From Acinetobacter sichuanensis (GTDB lineage Bacteria > Pseudomonadota > Gammaproteobacteria > Pseudomonadales > Moraxellaceae), in NCBI RefSeq assembly GCF_003024515.2, contig NZ_PYIX02000042.1, positions 1 through 33,350 on the forward strand: a stretch of DNA of 33,350 nt, given 5' to 3'. The notes below the pieces were generated by a model. It saw only the letters and a program-made list of their open reading frames with translations. It did not search any database and was not told the origin of the DNA. Shown here one piece after another: positions 23,855 through 32,637 of this stretch. Numbering within the stretch: position 1 is the first letter of the stretch; each line of letters begins with the position of its first letter. Both the position numbers and the translations under genes were made by a program.

Positions 23855-26800
23855 TTAAACCAACCCGAGTAATTTGTACGATCATTTCTACAATTTTTTT
23901 TGCTTGATCCATACCACTCCCAATGGATTTACATTCACGGAACATCTGAGGTAATAATTTTTTACGGATATCCGCTTCAATATTTTGCGGATTGATGGAG
24001 TTTTCAGCCACAGAGCTCATCACAGAACGATCAACCTCGAAAGCGAGTTCAATCCACTTATCTTGATTCTGTTGATTTGTTATCGAGAATGCTTCAGGTA
24101 ATAGCTTCTTAAAGACCCCGTAATAAGCTTGAGCATGCTTATTACCACTGAACACATCGGGAATTTCATCTAAACGACGAGCTTCAACTTGTTCTTCAAA
24201 CTCTCTAAACAACATGTGTTGCTTCAATGGGTGATCAAACTCTTTCTCTGCTTCTTCAATGACTTGACGTAACAGCTTAGAGAAAGCCTCCTGAGCATAA
24301 GGATCATCACGCAATTGTTGCTCAATCATCTTAGTTACACGAGTTTTAATGATATCCGTTTCATTACGTGTTTTCTCTTCACTCCAATCTTCAGGCTGAG
24401 CTATTTTACCCATCTTGCCAACTTCATAAACCCCATCAGGGTCCTTAACTTCAATGCCCACAACATGCTTATCAATCAGTTTTTTGACTTGCTCTGCATA
24501 CTGATCGTAGTCAACAGTCTCCCCAGCATCTCGTTTCACAATTTGACGCAAGCTTGTAAATAGTTTGACTGTTTCTTTGTAGTGCTGACGATCTGCATCA
24601 GAAAAGCTTTTATCTTCAAAGAAGGTTGCTGACTGCAACGCAACTTTTAAACAACTTGCAAACTCTGTAAGTGCTTCATAAAAATCATCACGAACTTTTA
24701 AGTGAATATCGACTAACTCACCCTTACGTTCTTCAATACGAGGAACTAAAACTTGGCGTAACTGCTCTGGATCATTTTTATTTTTAACATCAGCAAAAAT
24801 TGCCCAAAGTGCTTTATACAAACGAGGTAATCGTTTGTATTCAGAACTCATTTGAGTATATAAGCCTGTAAGATCGTTAATATCATAACCACCTTGGGTA
24901 CGAGCAGCGAGATCTTGGTAATCAAGAATTGTGGCATCCAATTCTTTTAAAATACCGCGATAATCAATTAATAAACCAAACTTTTTCAATGGGTGAAGTC
25001 TGTTTACACGCGCAATTGCTTGAATTAAATTGTGCTGTTTTAAATTTTTATCAATATAAAGAACAGCATTTTTAGGTTCATCAAAACCTGTTAATAGCTT
25101 ATCTACTACAATCAATAACTTAAGGGATTCATCTTTTTCAAAGCGTTCGATGACTTGTTTTGTATAGGATTGTTCATCTTGAGTACCGACATTCTCTTTC
25201 CACCATTGAGTCACTTCAGGGGTAGTTGATTCATCAACATCAGTATTACCTTCACGACTATCGGGTGGACTCATGACCACTGCCGATTCAAATAGACCAG
25301 CTTCATCCAAATATTTTTTATATTTAATCGCTGAGGCTTTACTGTCACAAGCAAGCTGACCTTTTAAACCATCATCAATATTTTTAACAAAATGATTGGC
25401 AATATCTAATGCAATCAGGCGAATACGGTCATCAGCAGTATAAAGCTGACCTTTTCTCGCAAATTTACGCTTTAAATCTGCTTTTTGCTGATCTGTTAGC
25501 CCTTCTGTAATACGCTCAAACCATGTATCAATTGCTCGCTCGTTTACGTCTAAATCAGGGATACGTTCCTCATACAGCAAAGGTGTTACAGTTTTATCTT
25601 CCACCGCTCTTTGCATCGTATACGCATGCACAATAGGACCAAACTTATTTACAGTCTTTTCATTTTTAAGTAATGGCGTACCTGTAAATGCCACGAATGC
25701 CGCATTTGGAAGTGCGAGTTTCATACGCACATGGTTTTCACCACCTTGGCTTCGATGCCCTTCATCAATCAAGACAATGAAGTCTGAGCTTGTATTGACA
25801 CATTCAGGAAGTTTGGTTGCAGAGTTAAACTTCTGAATCAAAGAGAACATGATTCGCTCTGTACCCTTGCCAATTTGTTCAGCCAAGCGTTTGCCTGAAG
25901 TCGCCATGGCATTTTGCTTGTCTCTTTTTCCTGCCAGTTCACCACCTGATACAAAGGTTTTACTTAGTTGATCTTCTAAATCGACACGGTCAGTGACAAC
26001 CAAGATACGGCATTGTTTTAAATCTTCATGCAAGATCAAGGCTTTACTGAGAAAGACCATAGTAAAAGACTTACCTGAGCCCGTTGTATGCCAAATCACA
26101 CCACCTTCACGACCACCCTTGCTATTCTTAGTACTAATACGCTCAATGAGGCGTTTGATACCAAAGATTTGCTGATAACGGGCAACAATTTTTCCTGCTT
26201 TCTTATCGAAAAGCGTATATAGGCGAACCATTTCGAGTAGTCGTTCAGGCTTTAATAGACTAATAAGCAGTTGATCTTGACCTGTAACAGCTAAGTCTCC
26301 ACCTGCAATTAGGTTTTCATACCAATTTAAGTCATCGACTGGACGATAAGAAAATAGGCTCTGTTTTTGTGAAGCAGTTAATTTCTTATTTTTAAGCGCA
26401 TACATCTCTGCATCAGAAATATCTTCTTCTCGCCACGCTGCCCAAAACTTAGCAGGAGTATTACATGTGCCGTAACGCCCTTCATGTCCATTTATAGAGA
26501 GTATCAGTTGGCTATATGCAAACAGATGTGGAATTTCATCAGGTCGCTGATTACGAAGCGTCTGAGAAATGCCTTCATTAATCGTTGGACCTTTCTTAGC
26601 CTGACTATCAGGGCGTTTTGCTTCAATTACTCCTAAAGGAATACCATTTACAAAGCAAATGATATCGGGTCTACGTGTATCTACACCACCTGAGCGTGTG
26701 ACAGCAAATTCTTCAGTGTATGAAAAGTCGTTGTTATGAATGTTATGCCAATCAATCAATGGAATCGTAGGGCTAACTTTTTTCCCGTTTACAAATTCGG

Positions 26801-27125
26801 TGACAGGAATGCCGTAGAACAAATGGTCATACATTTTTTCGTTGGCGGTCAGTAGCCCTTCATTCAAAGCAGGACTACATATTTCAGCAATTAAGTTATC
26901 AACTGATTTTGGCGATAGTGGATATTCTTGACCCGCAAATGGAAAAGTACGTTTCGAAAGTTCTTTACGCAGGATTTGGCGTAATACCACTTGGTCTTGT
27001 TTTCCATCACGGGCAACGAGTGCCTGTGATGGGGATAAGAATGACCATCCTAAGTTAGTCAACAAGGTTAGAGCAGGAATCTTTCCACTATATTCTTCTT
27101 GAAACCTTGGATTATAAATATTCAC
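23844..27125 (-). CDS. hsdR: Type I restriction enzyme, R (motor/nuclease) subunit
   Basis: A 1093-aa protein of normal length. The N-terminal nuclease domain has RRPDIICFVNGIPLGVIEAK: Asp154, Glu168 and Lys170 form the PD-ExK site. The SF2 translocase follows: Walker A TTGSGKS (347-353), DEGH (454-457), FTGTPL (480-485) and motif VI QAIARVNR, then a helical C-terminal region that docks on HsdM. The EcoR124-like (type IC) layout fits best, though the class is not certain. With HsdM and HsdS it cleaves unmodified DNA far from the recognition site after ATP-driven translocation. It follows the Abi gene by 69 bases and overlaps the metallopeptidase gene, so it belongs to the downstream unit with its own leader, apart from hsdM/hsdS. 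Confidence 0.93.
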   Translation of the reverse strand: MNIYNPRFQEEYSGKIPALTLLTNLGWSFLSPSQALVARDGKQDQVVLRQILRKELSKRTFPFAGQEYPLSPKSVDNLIAEICSPALNEGLLTANEKMYDHLFYGIPVTEFVNGKKVSPTIPLIDWHNIHNNDFSYTEEFAVTRSGGVDTRRPDIICFVNGIPLGVIEAKRPDSQAKKGPTINEGISQTLRNQRPDEIPHLFAYSQLILSINGHEGRYGTCNTPAKFWAAWREEDISDAEMYALKNKKLTASQKQSLFSYRPVDDLNWYENLIAGGDLAVTGQDQLLISLLKPERLLEMVRLYTLFDKKAGKIVARYQQIFGIKRLIERISTKNSKGGREGGVIWHTTGSGKSFTMVFLSKALILHEDLKQCRILVVTDRVDLEDQLSKTFVSGGELAGKRDKQNAMATSGKRLAEQIGKGTERIMFSLIQKFNSATKLPECVNTSSDFIVLIDEGHRSQGGENHVRMKLALPNAAFVAFTGTPLLKNEKTVNKFGPIVHAYTMQRAVEDKTVTPLLYEERIPDLDVNERAIDTWFERITEGLTDQQKADLKRKFARKGQLYTADDRIRLIALDIANHFVKNIDDGLKGQLACDSKASAIKYKKYLDEAGLFESAVVMSPPDSREGNTDVDESTTPEVTQWWKENVGTQDEQSYTKQVIERFEKDESLKLLIVVDKLLTGFDEPKNAVLYIDKNLKQHNLIQAIARVNRLHPLKKFGLLIDYRGILKELDATILDYQDLAARTQGGYDINDLTGLYTQMSSEYKRLPRLYKALWAIFADVKNKNDPEQLRQVLVPRIEERKGELVDIHLKVRDDFYEALTEFASCLKVALQSATFFEDKSFSDADRQHYKETVKLFTSLRQIVKRDAGETVDYDQYAEQVKKLIDKHVVGIEVKDPDGVYEVGKMGKIAQPEDWSEEKTRNETDIIKTRVTKMIEQQLRDDPYAQEAFSKLLRQVIEEAEKEFDHPLKQHMLFREFEEQVEARRLDEIPDVFSGNKHAQAYYGVFKKLLPEAFSITNQQNQDKWIELAFEVDRSVMSSVAENSINPQNIEADIRKKLLPQMFRECKSIGSGMDQAKKIVEMIVQITRVGLNGL

Positions 27126-27194
27126 GCATTCACCCTAAAATGACTTTATCTTGTACTTTGTTTAAATAACTTTATGAGATTCCTAAATTTTGGT

Positions 27195-28130
27195 TTAGTT
27201 CATCCAATAGTCTTCATCTTTCTCTAACCAATTTTCATCAAAACCATAAAATTTCAATAATTCATTTGGACATTTCTTTAATACTGCTTCAATGCGCTCT
27301 AACCAATCATATTCATGATTAAACTCCTTTAAGAACAGGAATAAAATACAGATATAATTATAGAGTTGATGCTGGGTCTTTAGAGGAGCTTTTTTACCCT
27401 GTTTAGGCGGAAAGGCAAATGTTCTGTTAAATAAACGCCCTTGATGCGCACAGACATTGCGTAAGTAGGTCAACGCATGTAACCATGACTCCAATAACTC
27501 TGGTGACAAGTCAAACTGTTTTGAAACCTGTTTACGATCTTTACTCTGCACCAAATGCTCATATAACTTAGACCATGAGCCTAAAGGTAAAACCTCAGCA
27601 ATCATCCAACATGGCGGGTATTCTGGTGTGACATAAGCCTGATAATAATGATGTATGAAAGTTTCTCTGAGCTTTTCTTTTTCACTACCAGCATCTGCTT
27701 TTTTAGCAGTAAATTGCTTAATCTTGCCCAAAAAATCTTGATGTTTAAATTGATCAGAGCTTTGGAACAAATTTTCATCTAAGAACCAATGAGAGCTATT
27801 ATACTTAATCGATAATTCATGATTAATAACATTTCTTACTTCGACTTCAATACGGTCTATTGCCGCTAAAATCAGACTACGTAATTCAGCATCAATCATA
27901 CTCATATGAATTAAAGTAACTAACTCAACATTAGGCTGATATGTACTTAACCTTTTGCCAGTTTCATCATATTGTCGAAAAGCCAGTCCATAGCCTTTTA
28001 ATCGGTAATAGCTGATCTGTTTAAGGTGGCGTAGTGCAGCTGTCTGATCTGTAATCTTTAGACCATCAGATTCTAACTTTTGTAATAATTCTGGGTATGT
28101 TTTTGGGTCTTTTGAAAAAGTTTTAGTCAT
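27195..28130 (-). CDS. Abi_2 (AbiD/AbiF-type) abortive infection protein
   Basis: A 311-aa protein starting at ATG 28130; an in-frame GTG at 28142 is less likely. The N-terminus (SKDPKTYPELLQKLESDGL, then HLKQISYYRLKGYGLAFRQ) is the hallmark of the Abi_2 family. The C-terminal HEPN motif is present in YLRNVCAHQGRLFNR, with R-N-V-C-A-H (Rx4H, near residues 224-229), the expected RNase site of HEPN proteins. Abi_2 proteins stop phage growth by halting the infected cell, and they occur inside type I loci. The ATG overlaps the stop of a 65-codon leader ORF as ATGA, and an intrinsic terminator lies just before it, so expression seems to be attenuated. hsdR follows in the same unit. Confidence 0.88.
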   Translation of the reverse strand: MTKTFSKDPKTYPELLQKLESDGLKITDQTAALRHLKQISYYRLKGYGLAFRQYDETGKRLSTYQPNVELVTLIHMSMIDAELRSLILAAIDRIEVEVRNVINHELSIKYNSSHWFLDENLFQSSDQFKHQDFLGKIKQFTAKKADAGSEKEKLRETFIHHYYQAYVTPEYPPCWMIAEVLPLGSWSKLYEHLVQSKDRKQVSKQFDLSPELLESWLHALTYLRNVCAHQGRLFNRTFAFPPKQGKKAPLKTQHQLYNYICILFLFLKEFNHEYDWLERIEAVLKKCPNELLKFYGFDENWLEKDEDYWMN

Positions 28131-28324
28131 AAAAAAACCCACACTGGTACGCTTAAATCAGAGGCGCTGTGGGTGTTGTTAAACATATTATGCTTACCCA
28201 TAGCCGAAATTGCAAGATGCTTTTGTAAATTCAATAAGAATATACGTATTTGTGGTGTTACATTTTCTTTATAAAGAAAATCAAAAAATAGCACCAACAT
28301 ATTAAATTTCAAATACTTTTTCAA
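28127..28324 (-). CDS. Leader ORF before Abi, Ash-like C-terminus
   Basis: A 65-codon frame starting at TTG 28324 with a strong GGGGG ribosome site 5-6 bases upstream. It ends in SASDLSVPVWVFL, and its TGA overlaps the Abi start codon (ATGA). The VPVWVF ending, written in DNA as a G-rich stem arm followed by a T run, is how the short Ash-type ORFs of P4-like phages and satellites end (recalled from memory). The last 15 codons contain the attenuator at 28131-28174, so ribosomes reading this ORF would cover the hairpin. The peptide may have no function of its own. A shorter version from the internal ATG of MGKHNMFNN (near 28201) is possible. Confidence 0.5.
   Translation of the reverse strand: MKKYLKFNMLVLFFDFLYKENVTPQIRIFLLNLQKHLAISAMGKHNMFNNTHSASDLSVPVWVFL
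28131..28174 (-). terminator. Attenuator-like terminator just before the Abi start
   Basis: On the minus strand ACCCACA (28174-28168) pairs with TGTGGGT (28143-28137), with an inner GCGC/GCGT helix in the loop, followed by seven T that run directly into the Abi ATG. TGGGT at 28200-28196 can pair with the same ACCCA, giving a possible antiterminator. The hairpin overlaps the leader ORF. Confidence 0.65.
28262..28281 (-). promoter_or_regulatory. Perfect 20-bp palindrome at the probable leader promoter
   Basis: ATTTTCTTTATAAAGAAAAT is identical on both strands. Its centre (TTATAA) could serve as the -10 box of a minus-strand promoter, with TTGGTG about 17 bases upstream. It lies inside the leader ORF that begins at 28324, so a transcript starting here would carry only the second half of that ORF and the attenuator. 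Confidence 0.4.
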
Positions 28325-28351
28325 AAAATCCCCCTTTAATTTTAAGCAAAT

Positions 28352-29287
28352 CTAGTGCTTAAGCAGCTTAAAACTCAGCTGATAACGATAAAACTCAATA
28401 TTCTGAGCCACACTCAAAGCACGACGAATTCTTAAGTCATCTTCAAGTGCAATGATGACCCCTTTTACCTGCTGATCTGCCTCAGCCAACTCATCTTTGA
28501 CATAGCCCATATAGCGTTGAATTTGCCCCACAACACGATCACTTGCACGACCACGTTTAAGTTCAACAACAAGCAACGTCTTTTTATCCTTACTGATAGC
28601 CAAGATGTCGATAGGACCTGTATCCGATGGATACTGTTGGCCGACCAATTGACCATCTTCGGTATAAATGTCGTATGTTGCACCCAACTCAGTTTTAGAC
28701 CAATTCTCTACCAAGAAATGCTCTAAATGCTTTTCTAAAGCAAAAGCTGTTGGGTCTTCGAGCACTTCATCAGGCTCGAGATGCTCAACTGTTTCTTTAC
28801 CATCAATAAGCGTTTTAAGCTCTGCTGCATACTTGGTTAGATTGCAAACTGTACCTGCCGCTGATGAGTTTTTTAACTCCTGAGACATCAGTTCTCTAGG
28901 TAAAGTCTGTTCAAACCATTCAACTTTTCTGCGATGGCTTAACTCACCAGAAGGCACGTAGTAATAGTCTGAAATGACTTTACCCACTAAGTAATGACCA
29001 TCTCCACGAGGTGTAAGGATAATGTCGCCCTGTTTAATTCCCTTAGAAAGGGTATGCAACATGCCACATGCTAAGCCTGCCGAAATCTTCGTTTTGTCAG
29101 GTAAAGCATTAAGATAAACAGGAATAAAACGATGATTAAACTCACGCCAATCATCAGGCAATGCATGTGTTAAGTCTTGGTCAATGTTCCAGTTGGCGGC
29201 AATAAAGCCGCCTTCTAGAAACTCTTGAGCAAATACAGACTTCGCACCCGCCATAATGCGGTAATAGCTAGGGTTGATTTGCATCAT
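28352..29287 (-). CDS. NucS-like (PD-(D/E)XK) nuclease in the hsd operon
   Basis: A 311-aa protein with a nuclease domain in the C-terminal 130 residues: an EKHLEHFLVENW helix, GPIDILAI (Asp227), LLVVELKRG (Glu242, Lys244) and GQIQRYMGYV (Gln256), the DUF91/NucS-type arrangement D...ExK...QxxRY. The N-terminal half (to about residue 125) contains GIKQGDIILTPRGDGHYLVGKV, a small beta-barrel of the kind used as a reader or regulatory domain in restriction enzymes. The start codon shares one base with the hsdS stop (TAATG), so translation is coupled. Whether it cuts modified DNA, mismatched DNA or phage DNA is not known. It is the last gene of the modification unit; a small hairpin lies at its 3' end (28342-28362). 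Confidence 0.8.
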   Translation of the reverse strand: MMQINPSYYRIMAGAKSVFAQEFLEGGFIAANWNIDQDLTHALPDDWREFNHRFIPVYLNALPDKTKISAGLACGMLHTLSKGIKQGDIILTPRGDGHYLVGKVISDYYYVPSGELSHRRKVEWFEQTLPRELMSQELKNSSAAGTVCNLTKYAAELKTLIDGKETVEHLEPDEVLEDPTAFALEKHLEHFLVENWSKTELGATYDIYTEDGQLVGQQYPSDTGPIDILAISKDKKTLLVVELKRGRASDRVVGQIQRYMGYVKDELAEADQQVKGVIIALEDDLRIRRALSVAQNIEFYRYQLSFKLLKH

Positions 29288-30459
29288 TAAGCAGCCACCT
29301 TGACACGTTTTTTACCTGTCAAAAGTTGTTGCATCAGTGCTTTCTTCTCTTGCTTTAAGCAATCAAGTTTTTTCTGTAAGGTCTCAATCTCTTGATCTGC
29401 CAGAGAAAGAACCTCAGCAATTTTTTGTTGTTCCTTCAGATTTGGTAGAGAAATTACCAAATTTGAAAAAATTGAAATCCAATGTCGTTGATGTCCTCCA
29501 ATATTGAATTTCAACATTTGCATTGCTTCGAATACAAATTTAATTGAAACCCCTTTTTTAGCAGTCAAGATTTTCATAGCACTTGATTTTGCTTTAAATG
29601 GAAAGTTCACATACTTACTATCGGTTGTAAAATCATCAAAAATAATTACAGGCAATTGATCTTGATAAATCCCTGAAATCTCATTGGTATAACCCAAAAT
29701 GAATGTTTTACCCGCTGTTAAAACAGGAGTTTTATAACTATCACTATAAGCAGTGGACTCCACCAAATAAGGTGTTGGCTGTTGATAGTCAAGAAGTAAG
29801 CCTAATTCAATACGTTGCCATTCATCACTGAACTCAACACCCTTCTCATCACGCAAACGCTTCTTACCCGTCAGCAATTGTTGCATTAATGCTTTTTTCT
29901 GCTGTTGGCTATTTTTAAGCAGTTTTTCAGTAGCCGAAATCGTTTGATCCCAAGTAGAAAGAATTTGAGTGATTTCCTTTTGTTCCGTTATCGATGGCAG
30001 TAAAACATTAACTTTTGCTAAATCTTTTTGACCAATGTTGGCACGAACCGCTCCCTGACCAAGTTTAATAGCTTGTGTTCTATACATCTCAGCTTGAAAC
30101 AAAAATGATGAATATTCAGGATATATGTCATTTGATTTTGGACGACCTCGAATGACAAACCCACCAAAAGTAGCAACGGCATCATCTAAATAAACAGCAG
30201 CCATTGCTATTTCATCAAATGTCTCTGACGTTCTATTAAAAAGAACATCTCCATAATGCAATTTATACGCTATAAGTTCTTTATCTGAGACTTGTACCCG
30301 ACCTATGATTTTGTTTTCAGTAAGAATATTGTTACCAAAAACGTCCATTACATTTACAAATTTATACCCCCTTCCATAATGTTCTTTCTCGGTATTTAAT
30401 CCATTTTTAAAATCAAATAAAGAACCTAGATCAACTTGTTTCCAACCATTAGGCACCAT
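29287..30459 (-). CDS. hsdS: Type I specificity subunit (two target domains)
   Basis: A 390-aa protein of usual length with the duplicated HsdS layout: target-recognition domain 1 (about 1-160), a conserved helical region (STWDQTISATEKLLKN to LLTGKKR, about 165-205), target-recognition domain 2 (about 205-350) and a second conserved region (SLADQEIETLQKKL to LLTGKKR). Both helical regions contain KKALMQQLLTGKKR. It sets the bipartite DNA target of the methylase and nuclease. Its start lies inside the last codons of hsdM (11-base overlap), and its stop overlaps the next start. A separate half-length HsdS lies upstream of hsdM. Confidence 0.92.
   Translation of the reverse strand: MVPNGWKQVDLGSLFDFKNGLNTEKEHYGRGYKFVNVMDVFGNNILTENKIIGRVQVSDKELIAYKLHYGDVLFNRTSETFDEIAMAAVYLDDAVATFGGFVIRGRPKSNDIYPEYSSFLFQAEMYRTQAIKLGQGAVRANIGQKDLAKVNVLLPSITEQKEITQILSTWDQTISATEKLLKNSQQQKKALMQQLLTGKKRLRDEKGVEFSDEWQRIELGLLLDYQQPTPYLVESTAYSDSYKTPVLTAGKTFILGYTNEISGIYQDQLPVIIFDDFTTDSKYVNFPFKAKSSAMKILTAKKGVSIKFVFEAMQMLKFNIGGHQRHWISIFSNLVISLPNLKEQQKIAEVLSLADQEIETLQKKLDCLKQEKKALMQQLLTGKKRVKVAA
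29305..29350 (-). repeat. Copy 2 of the conserved-region repeat in hsdS
   Basis: DNA coding for KKALMQQLLTGKKR at the end of hsdS. It matches 29857-29902 in most positions and has the same length without gaps. Confidence 0.7.
29857..29902 (-). repeat. Copy 1 of the conserved-region repeat in hsdS
   Basis: DNA coding for KKALMQQLLTGKKR between the two target domains, a direct repeat of 29305-29350. In HsdS genes such repeats are sites where target domains can be exchanged by recombination. Confidence 0.7.
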
Positions 30460-31972
30460 AACCCAACTCCTCTAAATACTTCGCCATTTGCACTTCAAGC
30501 TCAGCAAGTTGAGTTTTTAACTGCTCACGCTCAGCACGTACAGCAACCAAATCAATCTCAGCTTCTTCTTCAAAGGTATCCACATAACGAGGAATATTGA
30601 GGTTGTAATCATTGTCTTTGATTTCCTGCAAAGTCGCCAAATACGCATATTTATCTATACTTTCACGAGTACGATAGGTTGCAATAATCTTGGCAATATT
30701 CTCTTCAGATAAGTTGTTTTGGTTTTTACCTGACTTAAACTCACGGCTTGCATCAATAAACAAAACCGAATCATCAGACTTTTGCTTTTTGAAAATTAAA
30801 ATCGCAGCAGGAATACCCGTACCAAAGAATAGTTTTTCAGGTAAACCAATTACCGCATCTAATAAGTTTTCGTTAATTAACTTCTCACGAATCTTACCTT
30901 CAGATGAGCCACGGAATAACACACCATGTGGAACCACAACACCCATACGACCCGTAACAGGTTTTATCGTTTCGATCATGTGTGAGATAAAGGCATAATC
31001 ACCTTTGGTCTTTGGCGGTAAACCACGACGGAAACGGTCAAACTTATCGTTTTCAGCATATTCATACCCCCAATTATTCAATGAGAAAGGCGGGTTTGCT
31101 GTTACGATATCAAACAGCATTAAGTCGCCATTCTTATCCAATAGTTTTGGATTAGTAATGGTATCGCCCCACTCAATTCTGTGGTTATCTTCGCCATGCA
31201 AGAACATGTTCATCTTCGCCAATGACCAAGTTGAACCAATGGCTTCTTGCCCGTAGAGTGCGTATTCTTTGCTCTTGTGATTTGCTACAACTTTACGACC
31301 ACACTTCATTAACAGTGAGCCAGAGCCACATGCAGGGTCACAAATACTGTCGCCTTTCTGCGGATCAAGTAACTCTGCGATTAAGTCAGACACTTCAGGT
31401 GGCGTATAAAATTCACCTGCCTTTTGACCACCACTCGCAGCGAAGTTTTTAATCAAAAACTCATAACCGTTACCAATCACATCAAGTGAACCAACACGGC
31501 TTGGTTTCAGATCCAATTCGGGTACAGCAAAAACTTCTAAAAGATCTTTCAGAATGGTATTTTTTTGCTTTTCTTCACCCAATTTATCAGTATTAAACGA
31601 GATTTCTTGGAAGACACTTTTGCCTACATCTTTGAGCTTTGTCCCATTGGCTTCTTCAAGCGCATGTAAAGCTATATCAATACGTTCACCATTGCCGGGC
31701 TCAAAGCGACGCTCATGCAAGGTATAGAAATTTGATTCACGAGGCAGGACAAAACGCTCGCTTTTCATTAATTCTTCGATGAGCTCAGGTTCATCGCCAT
31801 GTTCATTTTTATAATTATCGTAGTGATCTTGCCATACATCAGAGATGTACTTTAAGAATAACATCGTCAAAATATAGTCTTTGTAGGTATCTGCACTCAC
31901 CGTGCCACGGAATACATCACATGCCGACCAAAGGGCTTTATTGACGGTATCTTGATTGATTTGAGTAACCAT
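30449..31972 (-). CDS. hsdM: Type I DNA methyltransferase M subunit
   Basis: A 507-aa N6-adenine methyltransferase. It has the N-terminal HsdM helical domain (NKALWSACDVFRGTV, about 11-25), the GEFYTP entry (186-191), AdoMet motif I DPACGSG (212-218), the catalytic motif IV NPPF (293-296), and a C-terminal helical tail (EEEAEIDLVAVRAEREQLK) that contacts HsdS. With two HsdM and one HsdS it protects host DNA; with HsdR it restricts. The ATG shares one base with the stop of the half-HsdS gene upstream (TAATG), and its 3' end overlaps hsdS, so all are translated from one message. Confidence 0.94.
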   Translation of the reverse strand: MVTQINQDTVNKALWSACDVFRGTVSADTYKDYILTMLFLKYISDVWQDHYDNYKNEHGDEPELIEELMKSERFVLPRESNFYTLHERRFEPGNGERIDIALHALEEANGTKLKDVGKSVFQEISFNTDKLGEEKQKNTILKDLLEVFAVPELDLKPSRVGSLDVIGNGYEFLIKNFAASGGQKAGEFYTPPEVSDLIAELLDPQKGDSICDPACGSGSLLMKCGRKVVANHKSKEYALYGQEAIGSTWSLAKMNMFLHGEDNHRIEWGDTITNPKLLDKNGDLMLFDIVTANPPFSLNNWGYEYAENDKFDRFRRGLPPKTKGDYAFISHMIETIKPVTGRMGVVVPHGVLFRGSSEGKIREKLINENLLDAVIGLPEKLFFGTGIPAAILIFKKQKSDDSVLFIDASREFKSGKNQNNLSEENIAKIIATYRTRESIDKYAYLATLQEIKDNDYNLNIPRYVDTFEEEAEIDLVAVRAEREQLKTQLAELEVQMAKYLEELGYGA

Positions 31973-32592
31973 TATTTGTTTCCTTGGAGCAGTTGTTTAA
32001 ACATGCCCATCATCATTTGTTCACGATTTTTAAGTAATTGTTGGGTCAAGATCTGCTCTTGCTCCCAAATACGGTTTAATTCGATTATGCGTTGCTGAAT
32101 ATCCAAGCTAGGGATTTCAACTTCAAACTGGTTGACTGTAGATACGCTAAGCATTGGCATCTTAGAGCCCTGACTTTCTTTCCGTAACTCGTATTGCACA
32201 TGAGGTTGGTTTAAGTACCAGCATAAGTATTCAGGCACTACATTTTGATTTGGCATTATTATCAAAAACTGGCTACTCACAATTAAGGGTAATGCTTTTG
32301 ATTGATCTTGATTGCCTACAAAATAATGTGCCTTGAGATACTCTCCACGACAGGGCAGCAACACAGACTCAGGCGACACGATTGCGTTATCTTTACCTTG
32401 CCAATCAATTTGCGGTAAAGCATCTGCAAAAAGCGTATAACTACATGTATCCGTTGCTATGTTACGAATGTCTTTGATCTGCAATACGTGGGCATTGCCA
32501 GACTCAACTTCCTCGATCTTTTCTCGAAATGTAAAGCCTGTACGAATCTCTGTAAGGTCGCTCAGTTTTAAGAATCTCTTTAACTTTGCCAT
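31972..32592 (-). CDS. Half-size HsdS-like specificity protein
   Basis: A 206-aa protein with a single target-recognition domain (about 1-160, with the typical LKLSDLTEIRTGFTFR opening and LLPCRGEYLKAHYFVG) and one helical conserved region (IPSLDIQQRIIELNRIWEQEQ to FKQLLQGNK). Single-domain S subunits can dimerise to make a symmetrical specificity unit, or can pair with a fragment of another S. Its sequence differs from both halves of the full HsdS. It stands before hsdM, with overlapping stop and start. Whether it competes with full HsdS for HsdM or acts as an accessory reader cannot be decided here. Confidence 0.85.
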   Translation of the reverse strand: MAKLKRFLKLSDLTEIRTGFTFREKIEEVESGNAHVLQIKDIRNIATDTCSYTLFADALPQIDWQGKDNAIVSPESVLLPCRGEYLKAHYFVGNQDQSKALPLIVSSQFLIIMPNQNVVPEYLCWYLNQPHVQYELRKESQGSKMPMLSVSTVNQFEVEIPSLDIQQRIIELNRIWEQEQILTQQLLKNREQMMMGMFKQLLQGNK

Positions 32593-32614
32593 AAATATTT
32601 ACTCAGAAAGGGAT

Positions 32615-32632
32615 TGAGCCATCCTTGGCTCA
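32615..32632 (-). other. Small hairpin between the Cas2-like and half-HsdS genes
   Basis: TGAGCC/GGCTCA, a 6-bp stem with a 6-base loop, without a T run. It could stabilise or process the message between the two genes. Confidence 0.4.
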
Positions 32633-32637
32633 CATAT

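Noticed and set aside
30690..31452. Plus-strand frames opposite hsdM
   Set aside because: They mirror a well-conserved methyltransferase; no protein features or start sites of their own.
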